This document shows positions 35,346-48,401 of a stretch of DNA of 64,000 bases, piece after piece (positions within the stretch are counted from its first letter, which is position 1; each line of letters opens with the position of its first letter). The stretch comes from Sanguinoderma infundibulare. Taxonomy: Eukaryota; Basidiomycota; Agaricomycetes; Polyporales; Polyporaceae. The DNA is taken from positions 2,418,001 through 2,482,000 of the forward strand of contig JAVLRN010000008.1 of assembly GCA_032821775.1 (NCBI GenBank). Direction: 5' to 3'. Made by a program: the position numbers and the translations under genes. A model generated the notes under the pieces. That model was given only the letters and a program-made list of their open reading frames with translations. It ran no database searches and was not told where the DNA came from.

Positions 35346-37111
35346 TTATACATTAGTGTCCGATTCCACCGTTGCCCCCAGATGATCCGCTCTCGGTTCG
35401 CCCGCCTCTCCTGCGGGCACCTCCCCCGTCCTCGTTCTCGTCGCAGTTGATTCCGCTGCAGATATCTCCAAGATCGACGCCAAACTCCCAGCCGAAACCT
35501 CCGCCATTCCGAACTCCACATACGGCAGCTGGGACCCAGGTTCGACAGACATCATCGACTTCCTCTTCCGTGACGGATCGGAGAAGGGCATGCTGATTAG
35601 GACAGCGACGCGGACCTTGTCCTCTGGAGGTTCAGGCGTCAGCGGTGGTTTTTCTGTGGACGACGAGGACGCGCGGGGGTCTAAGGGGTCTGCTGAGGCG
35701 GTCGACTGTCTGGGATTGGGGGTAGAGACGGCGGGAGGTTGGCGGTAGCCTCTCCAGGGTAAACGTAACCGTGGCATGAAGAGCGGAAAACGGGATCGTT
35801 GCTCGGGCGCAGGTGCGCTGTCCAAACCTGCTGTTGTCTGATCCGGACTTCGGGATGTGTCAGCGGGCTCCAGCCATCTGCACCCAATAGGCTATTCATA
35901 GATGGGGGTCGGCTCCAGGATATATACGAGACGCACCCATGATGGACGTACCATTATCCTGTCCCAATCCACACCCAGTCCACCCCAACCGTGCTCCCGC
36001 TGCTTCTCCTTTGCCTTCTCACCATCCCCAATCTCCTGCCCTGCTTCCTCCTCGTCGCCTATGTATACTTCGTACATCTTCGGTTTCTCTCCTACTCCAG
36101 GCTTCTTCGGCGGCACATACGTGCCGTTCGCAATCGCCTCGGCGATGGCGGCCCGTTGCCGCCTCCGCAGGGCATAGGATCGCCCGACGATCGTTACGGA
36201 GACGAGTAAGAGGAGGACGATAGTGGCTACAACAAATACGATTAGAGCTATCCGCTTCAACGAGGACATGCTGGGTTTTGTGGGATGCGTGGGCGTGGGC
36301 GTGGACGTGGGCGTTGACTCCGTTTCAGACGGAAAGGGAGCCATCGAGGGTCATTAATCAAGGTTTGTGAAGATTGGACGTGAACGGGGTCGTGAGGGCG
36401 AGAAAAAGAGGGTCAGGGGAGGGGAGACGGGGATCAAGGAGGAAGGGAGAGTCGCAGCGGCACATCGGAATCGAAAGGAGGGAGCTCACACGACGAGCAC
36501 TCGAGCCAGTATCTATACTGACATCGTGCGTTCCGGTAAGAACATGGATGAGCGCAGTGTGTACGGCAGACTTCGACACGAGCCACGCTCAAACTTCCGC
36601 TCGCAGTCCAGTCCCAGACTGGACAGAGCCCGCCAATCCAACATCGCACGTCCGATTCGTCCGACAGCCACAAACGCCTCGCAATCAACGCGTATCTCGC
36701 ATCCACGCCCCGCTAACCGCCGGATGCCCGATTTGGAATGCGAGAGAACAGAAGCCATAGGATTTGTTACTCACCAAGAAAGGTGTACACTGCGGACAGC
36801 AGGTGCATTGTCCATCAGCAACCACTCCTACTACAATCACTCGAGCGCAGACAGCAGTCAAGTGCACACCGGGAATGGGACGTACGGTACAGGGACGCGG
36901 ATGACGTCAATGAAGGACCGAAGTTGTTCTGGTTGCCACCGTTGCCATTACCGTTGAAACCCGACGGCGCCGGACCGTTTGGGCGGAGGCGTGTGGGCGT
37001 GGGAGAGGGCGAGGTGGACGCGGACAAGGACGAGAACGAGAACGAGGTCGACAGCGACGAAGACAGCGAGCTCGAGCTCGAGATTGAGGAGGAGGAGGAG
37101 GTCGAGGACAT
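35346..37111 (-). CDS. Basidiomycete single-pass membrane protein, four exons, 335 aa
   Basis: Reading leftward, exons 36886-37111, 36775-36789 (15 nt), 35952-36226 and 35346-35837 join in frame. The first exon is Ser-rich. The tiny exon completes SASLYLYTFL, which then joins ATIVLLLLVSVTIVGRS in one membrane helix, followed by YALRRRQRAAIAEAIANGTY. Later parts are EKPKMYEVYIGD, DWDRIMTTAG and a C-terminal block VRVAVLISMPFSD ending near LPYVEFGMAEV. I recall this architecture (LYLYTFLAT helix, RSF-LRRR, RVAVLI-MP) from many agaricomycete hypothetical proteins; no function is known. The alternative start at 36344 (MAPFPSETEST) would give a 294-aa form with its own first exon. The 548-bp intron is long for this genome. 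Confidence 0.7.
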
Positions 37112-38202
37112 GGTGGCAATGGGGCAAAGTCAGGCACCTGAAACCGAAAGCCAAGCCACCATGACACTGGCAAGGGTTGGGAAAGGAATCAGGGATGGTG
37201 ACACGCTGGTTAAAAGGCGACGGGCTTACTTGAGCGGTTGCAACTCTGTGTGTGTAATGCCTGTCTCAAGCCTGTCCCTCGACCGCAGTCGTCGCGATCG
37301 CGCCGTTGAGACCCGTCCGCCCGATATAGTGCCGCAGCAGCGGAGCTAGTGGGAGAAATTGGACAAGTCCGGAGTGCGAACAAGGGCCCGAGCAGGGAAG
37401 TGAGGGAAAGCCGATGTGTCTGAGAGTCCAAGGCAGCGTTGATGAGCACACGCTGGGAGTTCGCAGCGACAGACGTGAGGCGCGGGATGCAGATATAGGG
37501 ACCGAAGATCGAGCTCGAGGAAGCCGTGCGCGCGGAGGTAATCAGGCAGTCAGCAGGTCCGGGGAGAACGCCGAGAAGCCTTCGCCGCCTCGCATCGGAA
37601 TGGCCGACGCTCGCGTGCAACAGAAGTCTGTGTCGCAATACGGTGAATGCGACGAGCCAGGCTAAGTAAATCAGAAACATACCGTGCACTAAACCACCAA
37701 TGGTGCTATGCATTCTCGAATGGAAACGTATGATCCATAAAGGGGATAGTGGGAAGTTTGGCCGGCTGGACGAGTAATAGTTGTCAACGTGTTGAGACTA
37801 GGCCTGACCGTCTGGTCGCCACGTACAACCTGAAGCGTTTGGACGATTCAAACTGACGAGGTTGGGAAGTAGTAGTGACATGACATGCACTGCGGATCAT
37901 GATGGTAAAAGTCAAGAGACATCAAATATTCGGGCGCTCGGAGGCGAGCTTCAAGTTGCACTGACAGTCCTTAGGTCCTTGAGTCCTTTCTCCAAGCTAC
38001 ATGCAGTTCGCTTGTTCTGGTTCCCACAAAAGTGAATTCAATAACGAAGGCTCAGTTCGGAGCTAGTACAATACACGGCGGCAGAGGACGTCTACTTATT
38101 CATAGTCAATAACAGAGTGCGCGAAAACACGATACCACAGATTACGCGTGAGAGCCCGAGCCAAGAACGATACTTTTGCGGCGTGTGAACAGTGACGAGG
38201 CT
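37112..38202. other. Intergenic, no supported gene
   Basis: Contains the presumed promoter or leader intron of the membrane-protein gene (left) and the 3' flank of the CFIm25 gene (right). A 167-codon minus frame at 37210-37713 has no recognisable content. Confidence 0.45.
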
Positions 38203-39314
<1,112 letters not shown>

Positions 39315-39479
39315 GGCTTGAACGCTGGCAGAGGTATGGCGGTCGTTGTGAGCAGCGATGAGCTCGCGGGTGACAGCGGCCTCAAGACCTTGTGACGTAT
39401 CCCGTGACAGTGACCTTGTCACAGCAAGAGAGCGCGAAATTTCTGAGGCCTTCCGGCATCGAACCTGGCTCCGTTCACG
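39315..39479. promoter_or_regulatory. Bidirectional promoter of CFIm25 and RRP6
   Basis: The two start codons (39314 minus, 39480 plus) are separated by only 165 bases with no other frame, so both promoters must lie here or overlap the genes. I see no obvious TATA box; CA/TG-rich motifs only. Confidence 0.75.
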
Positions 39480-42400
39480 ATGTCCGCGTCTTCAAGCCTC
39501 CCATCCTCATCCTTCAATGACTACAACACTCAACTACAGGGCTCGGCTCTCAAGGCGACTCGCGCTGCAGTTTCCCTGCCTGCGGACATCCCATTCCACC
39601 GCTCCATTCACCCCGAATTCGCCAAAGGACTTGACCAATGCTCAGCGAGGGTTCTATCTCTAACGAACAAACTCCTGAGCCTATCCGGCACGGTCAGTGC
39701 TTCGACTAGTTTGCGCGGGAAGGGGAAGGCACGGCTGGAGGCGCAAGACGATGTAGTTGATAACTTCCACTCGTTGGTTGTGGACGTGATGGACCAACTG
39801 CTTGAAAACGCGGTGAGTAAAACAGTCATTTTCACATCCAGATACTCATGCGACCTTGAGTATAGGATATTGGGTTGGACGAATTCCTTGGCCACCTCAA
39901 GGCCCCCGCTATTGCGGTGAATCCCGCCCCCGTCACGACTCAGAAGGTACGTACGCTTTACTCGCTACTCTTTTTGGTCCGTTCATAATATATGCACAAT
40001 TTTCAGAGGAAGCCTGCAGTTACTCAGGGACGTTTAGATCCTGCACTCCAACATGCGTCGCATCTCGCGAAACCTCAACTCTCCTTCAAGAAGAAGTTTG
40101 ACAACAGCAGCCATACTGCGTGGACGTCTACGCTCAAACACAAGTACAACGCACAGGTCCCGTTAGGATACAGCTTCGGAGACGAGGGAGAGGAGCCTTC
40201 TACATGGTGAGTTGCTCGGATACTTGTCAACGTCTCGATCCTCATCTCGATTCGAAGTTTACATCCCTATCGCTACGAAATAAAGCGTATTTCCTACCCG
40301 TCACGTATGTTCGCATCGGTGCCACCGATTTCCCCCCGCTCCTTCGAGGATACACCGTTTTCTTGGGTATCAAACGCGCAAGAGTTCGCTACTATGCTTG
40401 ATAAGCTGCGTATTGCGACTGAGATCGCGATCGATTTGGAGCACCACAGCTACCGCACGTTCAGTGGCTTCGTGTGTCTGATGCAGATCAGCACGCGGGA
40501 GGAGGATTTCGTAGTTGACACCCTTGCGTTGCGGGAGGAGATGGAGGAGCTGAACGAGGTGTTCACGAACCCCAATATTGTCAAGGTAGATGTGCACGTT
40601 TGCCTGAGTTTCGGTACATGCATGCTGACTGTTATGCAGGTTCTCCATGGCGCGGAGAGCGACATCGTCTGGTTGCAGCAAGACTTCAATATTTATATTG
40701 TCAACCTCTTTGATACATACCACGCGTCGAAAGTATTGGGTATGTTCTCTGTCCCTATATTTACCCAGGAACTCATTTCGGACACCAGACTTCCCTAGGC
40801 ATGGCCTCGCCACCCTGCTGGAGATGTACTGTGACTTCACTGCAGACAAGCGGTACCAGTTAGCCGACTGGCGCATACGGTATGTCCAAACATCCTTTTG
40901 ATTGTGTAAATGCCGTCTAAGCAGCGCGTATACCCAGGCCATTACCGGATGAGATGCTACAGTACGCTCGCTCGGACACGCACTTCCTCCTGTTCATCTA
41001 CGACAACCTCCGCAACGCACTCCTCGACCGCGCCCAGTCGCGTGCACAGAGCCCGTCCCCGTCGACGTCGCCGCCTCCCGACCCGTCCATCCCTCCGGCG
41101 CATTTGCTTGTCCGAGAGGTCCTGTCGCGCTCCGAAGAGACCGCGCTGCGCGTGTATGAGAAGGAGGTCTACGATGCCGAGTTCGGGTCGGGCCCAGGCG
41201 GATGGGACACGATGGCGCGCAAGTGGAACAAGACGTTACTGATTGGCACCTCGGCCGGGACGGACGCGAGCGCCGCAGTCAACGTCCAGCGCGCCGTGTA
41301 TCGTGCTGTGCACTCGTGGCGGGATAAGATCGCTCGTGATGAGGACGAAAGCACGCGGTACGTAATCACTTTCACGAGCGGGACTACGAGACTGACAGAA
41401 CGTCGGTTGTGGCTTAGATACGTTCTCCCTAATCATTACATATTCTCGCTCGTAGAGCGCACGCCTGCTGACATGGCAGCGCTCCTTGCTGTGTTCCATC
41501 ATACGCCGCCTGTCATCCGGCGACGGGCGAAGGAGCTGCTGGACGCGATGCGGAACGCTGTCAAGGGGGCGCTAGGCGCCACTGACGCGATGGACAGTAA
41601 GGCGGGAATAACGACTGCGGCCGCTGAGGCGGACGTGGTCATGGCTGTCGACGAAACGCCGGCTGAGGCTGTTGTGGTCGACACATTGAGCGCGCCTGCG
41701 GCTTCTTTGTGGTCAAATGGTGAGTAGACTTCTGGATTACGTGTCAGAGGTCTGTCGTGTGTTGACTGTTTGCAACAGTGTCCTCTGTCACGGCTGCGTC
41801 ATCAACGCTGTTTGGTCCGTCCTTGTTGCAGAACACCTCGCCAGTCCTTCCAATCGCGTCTCAAAGCACCCTTTTGGATGGGTCGTTAAGTGCTACTCCG
41901 GTGTGTCTTTTTTCGCGATCGTGTCTCTTCCTGCTAATTTATTTGGTCTCAGAAATCATTGCGAAGCCTCGCCTCGAATAAGGCGCGTTTCCTTGAAACT
42001 GCTACCCGGATACACAGCGCGCTTGTCATCGCGCCAACTGTTCCCAAGATCGTTTCCGCGAAGACAGAGGAGGCCTCCGCGCCCGCAATGGCCACTTCAG
42101 ATCATGAAGAGGTGCTGAGGAACGAGGGTGTGGAGGAGCTGCCGTTCGTCCCTGCATCTCAACGGAAACACGGTGCGGAACCGGTTGATGACACGATCGT
42201 GGTCGTCGGCCAGCCCAAGCGGAAGAAGAGGAAGCGCGCGGCGGAGAAGGCTACGGACGCGGGCACGTCGGACGCCGCAGCTGCTGGACGGGAACCGAGT
42301 CCGGAGGAGGAGAAGGTGGAGGCGTTCGACTATGCGTCCGTGTCAAACATCTTGGACGATGGCTCGGACCACGAGCGCGCTGGCGCACCCAGCGCGAAGA

Positions 42401-42583
42401 AGAAGCAGAAACAGGCAAAGGGTGAGGCGCATTTCTAAACAAACGCTCCATCTCAGGACTATGCAGGGTTGTTGACGCTTTTCATGCTTAGGGTCGAACG
42501 CGTCGTTCTATGGCAACTTCGGTGCGGCGCCGAAGGCGCATAGTCAGCTGAAGAGCGGGAACCAGTCAAGGACTTTCCGGTGA
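39480..42583 (+). CDS. RRP6: Exosome 3'-5' exoribonuclease Rrp6 (EXOSC10)
   Basis: Eleven exons join in frame: 39480-39812, 39866-39946, 40007-40206, 40258-40585, 40640-40739, 40789-40879, 40938-41357, 41418-41719, 41779-41900, 41953-42421 and 42492-42583. They give 845 aa. The N-terminus fits a PMC2NT-like domain. The DEDDy exonuclease core is complete: [20 protein letters not shown] (Asp264/Glu266), [28 protein letters not shown] and [10 protein letters not shown] (Tyr-x3-Asp). The HRDC domain follows ([14 protein letters not shown] ... [20 protein letters not shown]). The C-terminal tail is acidic and basic with [11 protein letters not shown] and ends [10 protein letters not shown], typical of Rrp6. 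The enzyme is the nuclear catalytic subunit of the RNA exosome, trimming and degrading rRNA, snoRNA and aberrant transcripts. Confidence 0.96.
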
Positions 42584-43099
42584 CGTTCTGGCGCCCCGCG
42601 CGCGTCTGGCCCTCGGTGGTAAAGTATCGTTGTGCTGTATGGTGTTTTACATGCATGTATGATTTGGATGCTGTGGGTTAAACGAGCGCGCCGTGGTTTG
42701 GACACACAAAACTCTGACGATATGTGCGATGCCATGTGTTGTTATCCCCAAAGCTTCGATTAAACATCTCTCCGACCGCGCTAATCCCGACGTATCTTCT
42801 GCTGGTCCAGCTGCGGCCGAGATAGGGCCACGAGACCGCTCAAAGGCGGCCAGAAGAATACGTCCCCGTTCTCCTACTTGAACCCCTGTGTCGAACGGCC
42901 TGAGAAAGACGTCGACCATAACGATGTCTCGGTAGCATGCGTAGTCGCGCATTTCATTTTTCGGTGCCTCCCTATGGGGAGTGACGGGATGATGACCAGA
43001 GCCAAAGACAAAGTAAACCAATCTCGTTGTCTGCGGATGAGTCTGAGACTCAGGCATCACGGTCGCCATGCGTTCCCTGTAGCTCGCATGGGCGTCCTC
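42584..43099. other. Intergenic, no supported gene
   Basis: 3' flank of RRP6 followed by sequence with only short frames. Confidence 0.45.
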
Positions 43100-43597
43100 C
43101 CCCGTTGCGGCCATCGACCGCTACGGAAACATGATTCTACAAACCCTTCTCGGCGGTCTCAACCTCGACAACTCTCTCAACGTCGTGGTGGCGTCGGAAG
43201 CCCTGCTCCCTTGGTTCGATCAACTCCAAGTAGGTGTGGTTGGCGCCCACTAAGGTATGTCTTCCTTTTCCTTCAGGCATGGTACAAGGTGTAACGGAGT
43301 CACAGGACGACCGAGGAAGCAACATGGCGGACACCTACGACATCCATGTGGCGGACCAGGATGTGTACCACCAGGCCCCTTCGCTATGTAACAGAGTACA
43401 CTTCCACACAGTGACGACCGACGATGGTGAAGTCATTCCCCCTCCCAGCACCGACCTCATCGGACTTCACACCCGCGTGTTTGCGGACTGTGCACATGTC
43501 CGGGGCCTCAGAGGTTCTGCAATGTGCCTACCATGACCAGTTGCCCAGAGCAATTGACATGTTCGCTGAAGTCGACGATATCGTCTTTGATGCTTGA
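43100..43597 (+). pseudogene. Unrecognised protein relic with a frameshift
   Basis: Protein-like stretches occur in order on the plus strand: IDRYGNMILQTLLGGLNLDN, LPWFDQLQ, then after an acceptor at about 43276 the frame GMVQGVTESQDDRGSNMADT and VIPPPSTDLIGLHTRVFADC. The likely continuation HMSGASEVLQCAYHDQLPRA with IDMFAEVDDIVFDA is in a different frame, and no intron bridges the two near 43500. The composition is that of a real globular protein (possibly one of the basidiomycete HNH-like families), but I cannot name it. A decayed gene or a single-base error are both possible. Confidence 0.35.
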
Positions 43598-43768
43598 CAC
43601 TGCCAGTGCCGCTGCTTTGAGGAGTGTGTTGTATTGCTAAAGTCGTTTTATTGTATCCGACCATAGCAAGTGGTTGATATAATTTGGAAAACGAGTGGCA
43701 TTGTATCTGCCTGGGAATGCACTGCCCTGTCTACGTTGCAATCTCGTCCGTGATAGCAGATGTTGGAG

Positions 43769-45333
43769 TTAGACTCTGTTCAGGCTGTCCTTCGAGGCGA
43801 AGGAGGAACCCAAGGATCCTATGATTTGCATGCCGGAGACGCTTTCTTGTCGCGCCGTCGCTGCGTTGGCCTCGTGCAAGTCCAAAAGGAAATGCGAGAT
43901 GAGCAGAGCGGTGATGCTATACCACAACGAGATCAGTAGTTAGTCGAATGGCTTGCGGGAAAAGGGGACGCAACGGCTCAGAGAACTTGGTGATGTACGA
44001 GGACTGGGTGAAGGCGACATGTAGTGCGGAATTCTGTGGCAAAGCGTGAAGTGAGTTCAAGGGAGGACTCGATTTCGAGTGGTGTCTCTTAGCTTACCTG
44101 GAGGAAGATGAACGTCATATGGAGGATATTGAGCACTAGAAGGATGCTGGAGGTCGTCAGTAAGCACAGTGTAGTGGTGAGTGCAACAACCCTACAGGAA
44201 GTAGATGTTTCCTGCAGAGGGTGATGTCAGCCGTCAGTAGACGAGAGAGAAACAGTTGCATGTACCATCTCTAAATATGATCCGTGTCAAGAACGACGCC
44301 TGTCCTCCACTTCGAGCGTAATATGTGGCTTTCCAAGTAACGCCAAGGACAGTTGCGTCTGCGATGATCAACCCTCCGCGGATGAAAACAGTGCCTATAT
44401 TGTAGTAGGTTAGTTTTCGCGGAGGCAAACGACGAAGTAACTGAAGCACCGCTGAAATGTGTGGTTTGTGAGCCGATATAGGGGGGCTGACAGGGCATTA
44501 CTCACATCAAGCTTAAGAATGACGGCACAGTAGCACCGGACAAACAGCCTATGACTGGGTTAGGCGTAAACGAGATATGATGTAAATCTCCCTATTCTTG
44601 ATCAGTCTCTCGTCCCAAAAACGAAGGTGATGTCTGAGAAACCCACATAGTAGTCCAAAGGCAGTGGGAGGACGGACCAGAAGAATACGAATGCGCTCAG
44701 TTGCCAGCACTTGTTACTGAGCGCGTGCACTCGTAGAGCCGAGAAAGCTGCCGAGGGGTAGAAACGAAATACTAGCACCAGGGTGACATGACGTTGATTG
44801 ATTGATGAGCCTCACCTGCCCAAGGGAGATACTCGAGGTACCGCAAGACCATGTCGAGGATGTACTGCATTTTGCACCTGCCATAGTATCATGAGATCAA
44901 GGCGGTGATGACAGGAGTGTGATGCTGTCGTACTCCTAGCAATCGGCTTGGGTGAATATTCAAGACGCTCATAGGGGTAACGGAACTCACGGGGTATGGG
45001 AGGGGTAACGTCCTGTAGTATACTAGGCCAACATAGTAAAGGATGGCCAAGTAGCGGTTGGAAAAGAACAGGACCGAGGACGCATTCACTTTGCGCCTCC
45101 AAAATAAATCGACCTCTTGTCGGAACGTGAGCAAGTAGTCAAACGCTATCAAAGCTACAATCCGGGCATTAGCTCGGGGCGTGACTGCAGCGTTGCAAAA
45201 CATACCGGCGGCGGAAACTGTGACGTAGTCATTGATGTAACTACCAAGTCCTGAGTACGAAACCGGCATGCACAGAGCTAGCAGACACACACCTCGACTC
45301 CTGAATTGCAACTATTTGGGTGGTTTCCAACAT
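43769..45333 (-). CDS. DUF6533 membrane protein, copy 1
   Basis: Minus-strand exons encode the basidiomycete DUF6533 signature LIAFDYLLTFRQEVDLFWRR with NRYLAILYYV, then CKMQYILDMVLRYLEYLPWA joined to AFSALRVHALSNKCWQLSAF, GGLIIADATVLGVTWKATYY, NILHMTFIFLQ and NSALHVAFTQSSYITKFSEP. The end is SGMQIIGSLGSSFASKDSLNRV. Several membrane helices are expected; function is unknown, as for the whole family. The first exon (MLETTQIVAIQ) and the exon after PLPYP do not join cleanly in frame with simple GT-AG introns, so the start and one junction are unresolved. The last intron seems to use a GC donor in both copies. Copy 2 lies at 53755-55348 on the other strand. Confidence 0.7.
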
Positions 45334-46235
45334 TGCGACGAAAAAGGACAATGTTACCAGACAGAGAGGGAATGAAAACGGGCGAGTGGAGGGCCTTGGT
45401 GAAGACTCCACCACTATTCCAGACCTTTAATACGGCACCTTGCATGCTTCTCACTGATGTGCCTTGACCGCACTGGACGTCGCCTAGCACCAACGCCAGT
45501 ATTCGGTCGACGATGATTGTTGATCTCGCACCCCTTGTCACCTAGATGTCGGAGCTATGGAATGGAAGTCAAATACGTCCGGCTGTTGAACTGAGATAGT
45601 AGGAAGTCCACCTGGGTCTCGAGGTGATCTATCCGTGGAGAAGCACGATATCAGATGAGGGAACCGAGTAGAAGAAACTCACGTTCGACCCTGCGGGGCA
45701 GCGCGACTCGTGTCAATGAGCATACACAACGAGTTGATTGTGAATTATTGAAATAGCTGCCCAACTGTCGAAGTAGGTAACTACGTCTCCGAAGGATGCC
45801 GAGGGACCGGGCCCAGGGCCGAGGGCGTTGGCACGCAGTGTCAACAAATATGCCTGTCCGCCGGCGTGGAAGGAAAAATTGGAGTGACCCCCTGCCAGCG
45901 GGATGATAGAGTTTGTGTCAAAGAGGCCAGTTCAGGAGGGAAGATAATGAACACAAGAAATTGCGCGTGCTGGAAGATAAATATTGGTATCCATGATGTC
46001 CTTGGCCACCTTGCAAAAGTTCCAATCCCGAAGGCTGCCCGACGGTCATGATCAGCACAAATATCCCCACACGATCGTGACTGGTAGATTGATTGTTTTA
46101 TGGGCAGTGCAACGCACAAGAGCATCCAATGTCAATGAGGATATTGTTCCTAGGCGCTTTCTTGAATGGCGAGCTTGGTGGTTCGGAGCGAATTGCAAAC
46201 CTGGCTGCGCAATTGGCAGAGGCCGGGAATGACCG
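45334..46235. other. Upstream flank of DUF6533 copy 1
   Basis: The first 330 bases (to about 45670) are similar to the upstream flank of DUF6533 copy 2 (about 53420-53754), so the duplicated unit includes the promoter. No gene is supported here; the short frame at 46132 is discussed under rejected items. Confidence 0.55.
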
Positions 46236-48087
46236 ATGTCGGACCGGCTCTTCCGGCAATCAATTTGCACGGACCTCGGTGACGTCACAAGGTCGCTCTT
46301 AAACGAGTTCGCCCACCTGCTCCCGATGTCAAGTAGCTCAGACGCTGCAAGGATAGGTATCTTCTTTCTCTCTCAGAGCTTGAGCTTTGTGGCTGATCCA
46401 CCATCTTCGCCACGCGTAGACCCACGCCATGAACGCCGCAAACAACTGGCTCAGGAAATAGAACAACGTCGCCATGCCTCCCAAGGACCTGCGGACGAAA
46501 TCGCCAAGCTCAAGCAGGCCTTTAATGCTCTCGCGCCAGTAAACGCTCTGCCTGCAGAACTACTCGGGACCATCTTCGCAAACCTGGTCTCGCACGGCGA
46601 TCTTCAACCGAAGGTCTCATGGTCCGAAGAGGTCGGTTTTGACCTGCAGTCTAACTTCCTCGTCGAACCCCCAGGAAAGATCGCAGACATCGTTCGGGTG
46701 ACTCATGTTTGCAAGCACTGGCGTGCCCTCGCCGTCGGGAACCCATCGCTCTGGACGTCCTTCCCTATCCTCCATTCCGAATGCGTGCAGGAGTGTTTAG
46801 CGCGCTCCAGCAAAACCTTCCCCATCTCCATTTCCCTCCCGGACCGCCGCAGCATCTCTCCTTGGCGCTCTGACCGCATTGCTCCTGGCGTCATTCCTCT
46901 CCTCACCGACTCAATTCATCTCATTCGCTCGCTCCACATCTCCACGAAATCGAGCGAAGACATAGCGCTGGTCTGGCGCGGGCCGCTTTCTCACCCAGCT
47001 CATCGTCTCGAAGAGCTTTTCATCCAAGACTCCAGGTGGCCTTTGCTCGCCTATGCCCCAGGGCTTACAGACTCAGAGCAGCTTCCATTGATGTTCAATG
47101 GCCAGGTCCCGCCGAGGCTCCGCGTTCTCACCCTCAGAGGCGTCCCCATGCCATTCAACATCTTTCCCCGTACCCTTGTCCACCTTGACGTCGGCAATTC
47201 CGGGAGTCCCCTTCCTACAGTCCGCCAGTTACGCACCATGCTCGCCAACTGCCCTCTCCTCGCAACGCTCCGCCTCCGCGGTTATCCACACTTGTTCCAC
47301 CCTGATTCAAATGGTACATCTCGAACTCCAGCCTGCAGAGGCTCCGGGCGTCTTCCTCTCGTCCATTGCCATTCCCGCGCATGCCGACGTAGCCATCGTT
47401 TGCGAGGCCGAGGAAGGGGTCGACAGCGATTTCATAGACTTGTGGTGGACCATCGGGATGCCAACGATCCCGCCGTGTTTCAACGGCTTCCGACGGCTTC
47501 ACCTCTCGTGGGAAGGCAGGAACCGCCGCTTGCGGGCCTATCGCACTGGCGGCTCGGACGCATGCCTCGGCCCTCCCGCACTCGACGTCGACTACCGGGA
47601 TTCCTTCGGAGAACTGGAACCCGAATGGGTCGGCTTCCTGTCCGACTGGCCGTTCGATGTCTCTGAGATCGAGACAGTGGTGCTGGCTCACACTCCCGGC
47701 GTGGAACCCCTAGAATTCGAACAGTGGGATTACGTGTTCGATGGGCTTCCAGCGCTCAAGACGCTGAGGGTGAAGGGTCTGCCTACCGCGGAGATGGAGC
47801 TGCTCCTTGACTCCTTGTGGGCCGCGACGCCCGGCGGGGACCTGTTCTGCAAAGACCTGTCGACGGTGGAGATTCGGGATGTGGAGATGTCGCACCGTGC
47901 GCTGATTGACTTGGTCAAAGTCGCGGTGGTGCGCGTTCCGAACGACGAATCGGGAAGGGCTTTCAAGCGGGTGGACCTGGTGGATTGCACGGCTGATGGG
48001 GCCGAGCTGGAGGGTTTGGTGCGGAGGCTTGAGAAGTTGGATGTCGAAGTGGCTGTTGTCGATTCCGTTAGCGGACTCGCTTCTTAG
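46236..48087 (+). CDS. F-box protein with leucine-rich C-terminus
   Basis: An N-terminal helical stretch (RRKQLAQEIEQRRHA) precedes the F-box LPAELLGTIFANLV ... RVTHVCKHWRALAVGNPSLW, the standard layout of the agaricomycete F-box/LRR family. Leu-rich repeats follow (LRVLTLRGVPMPFNIF, LVHLDVGNS, LLATLRLRG). Near 47280 the frame changes. A 58-bp intron (47281-47338, weak GTTATC donor) joins in frame to EAPGVFLSSIAIPAHADVAI and gives 597 aa. Alternatively a one-base indel is present, because MVHLELQPAEAPG just upstream in the second frame also looks coding. The product would be an SCF-type adaptor with unknown target. A decayed piece of a related gene lies at 55445-55640. Confidence 0.75.
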
Positions 48088-48401
48088 CAAGAATCATTGA
48101 TGTGTGTTGACGTCGAAACGTGCAATCCCTCTAATGTGGCTAATTATTCTTTGGAACAGACAGCCTGCTGCGCTCTATGTAAGACTGCTAGAAAACGAGG
48201 CGACAGCACCCGGCGGCCGAGCGCGACACAAGAGAGCACACCCCGCGACCCTGGCAGAAGCCATGGTTGCGCGTGAGCTATAGCCTCTAGGGATACGACC
48301 GACAAAGTGAAAAGAATTGAGGGAGGATCAGGGATGGAATGGTTGGTGGATGGGGGATGGGGGATGGAGCAATGCCGCCGGGGCATGAAATTCGCTTCAA
48401 G
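48088..48401. other. Convergent spacer
   Basis: 3' flanks of the F-box gene and the AA9 gene; nothing else seen. Confidence 0.5.

Noticed and set aside
36738..37349. 203-codon plus frame with a long Asp/Glu run
   Set aside because: It is the complement of the Ser-rich first exon of the minus-strand membrane-protein gene, whose splicing and downstream motifs are convincing.
46132..46302. Frame starting MRILFLGAFLNGELGGSERI, resembling a glycosyltransferase N-terminus
   Set aside because: Only about 56 codons, then a stop; no downstream glycosyltransferase motifs in any frame, and it overlaps the F-box gene start. Likely coincidence.
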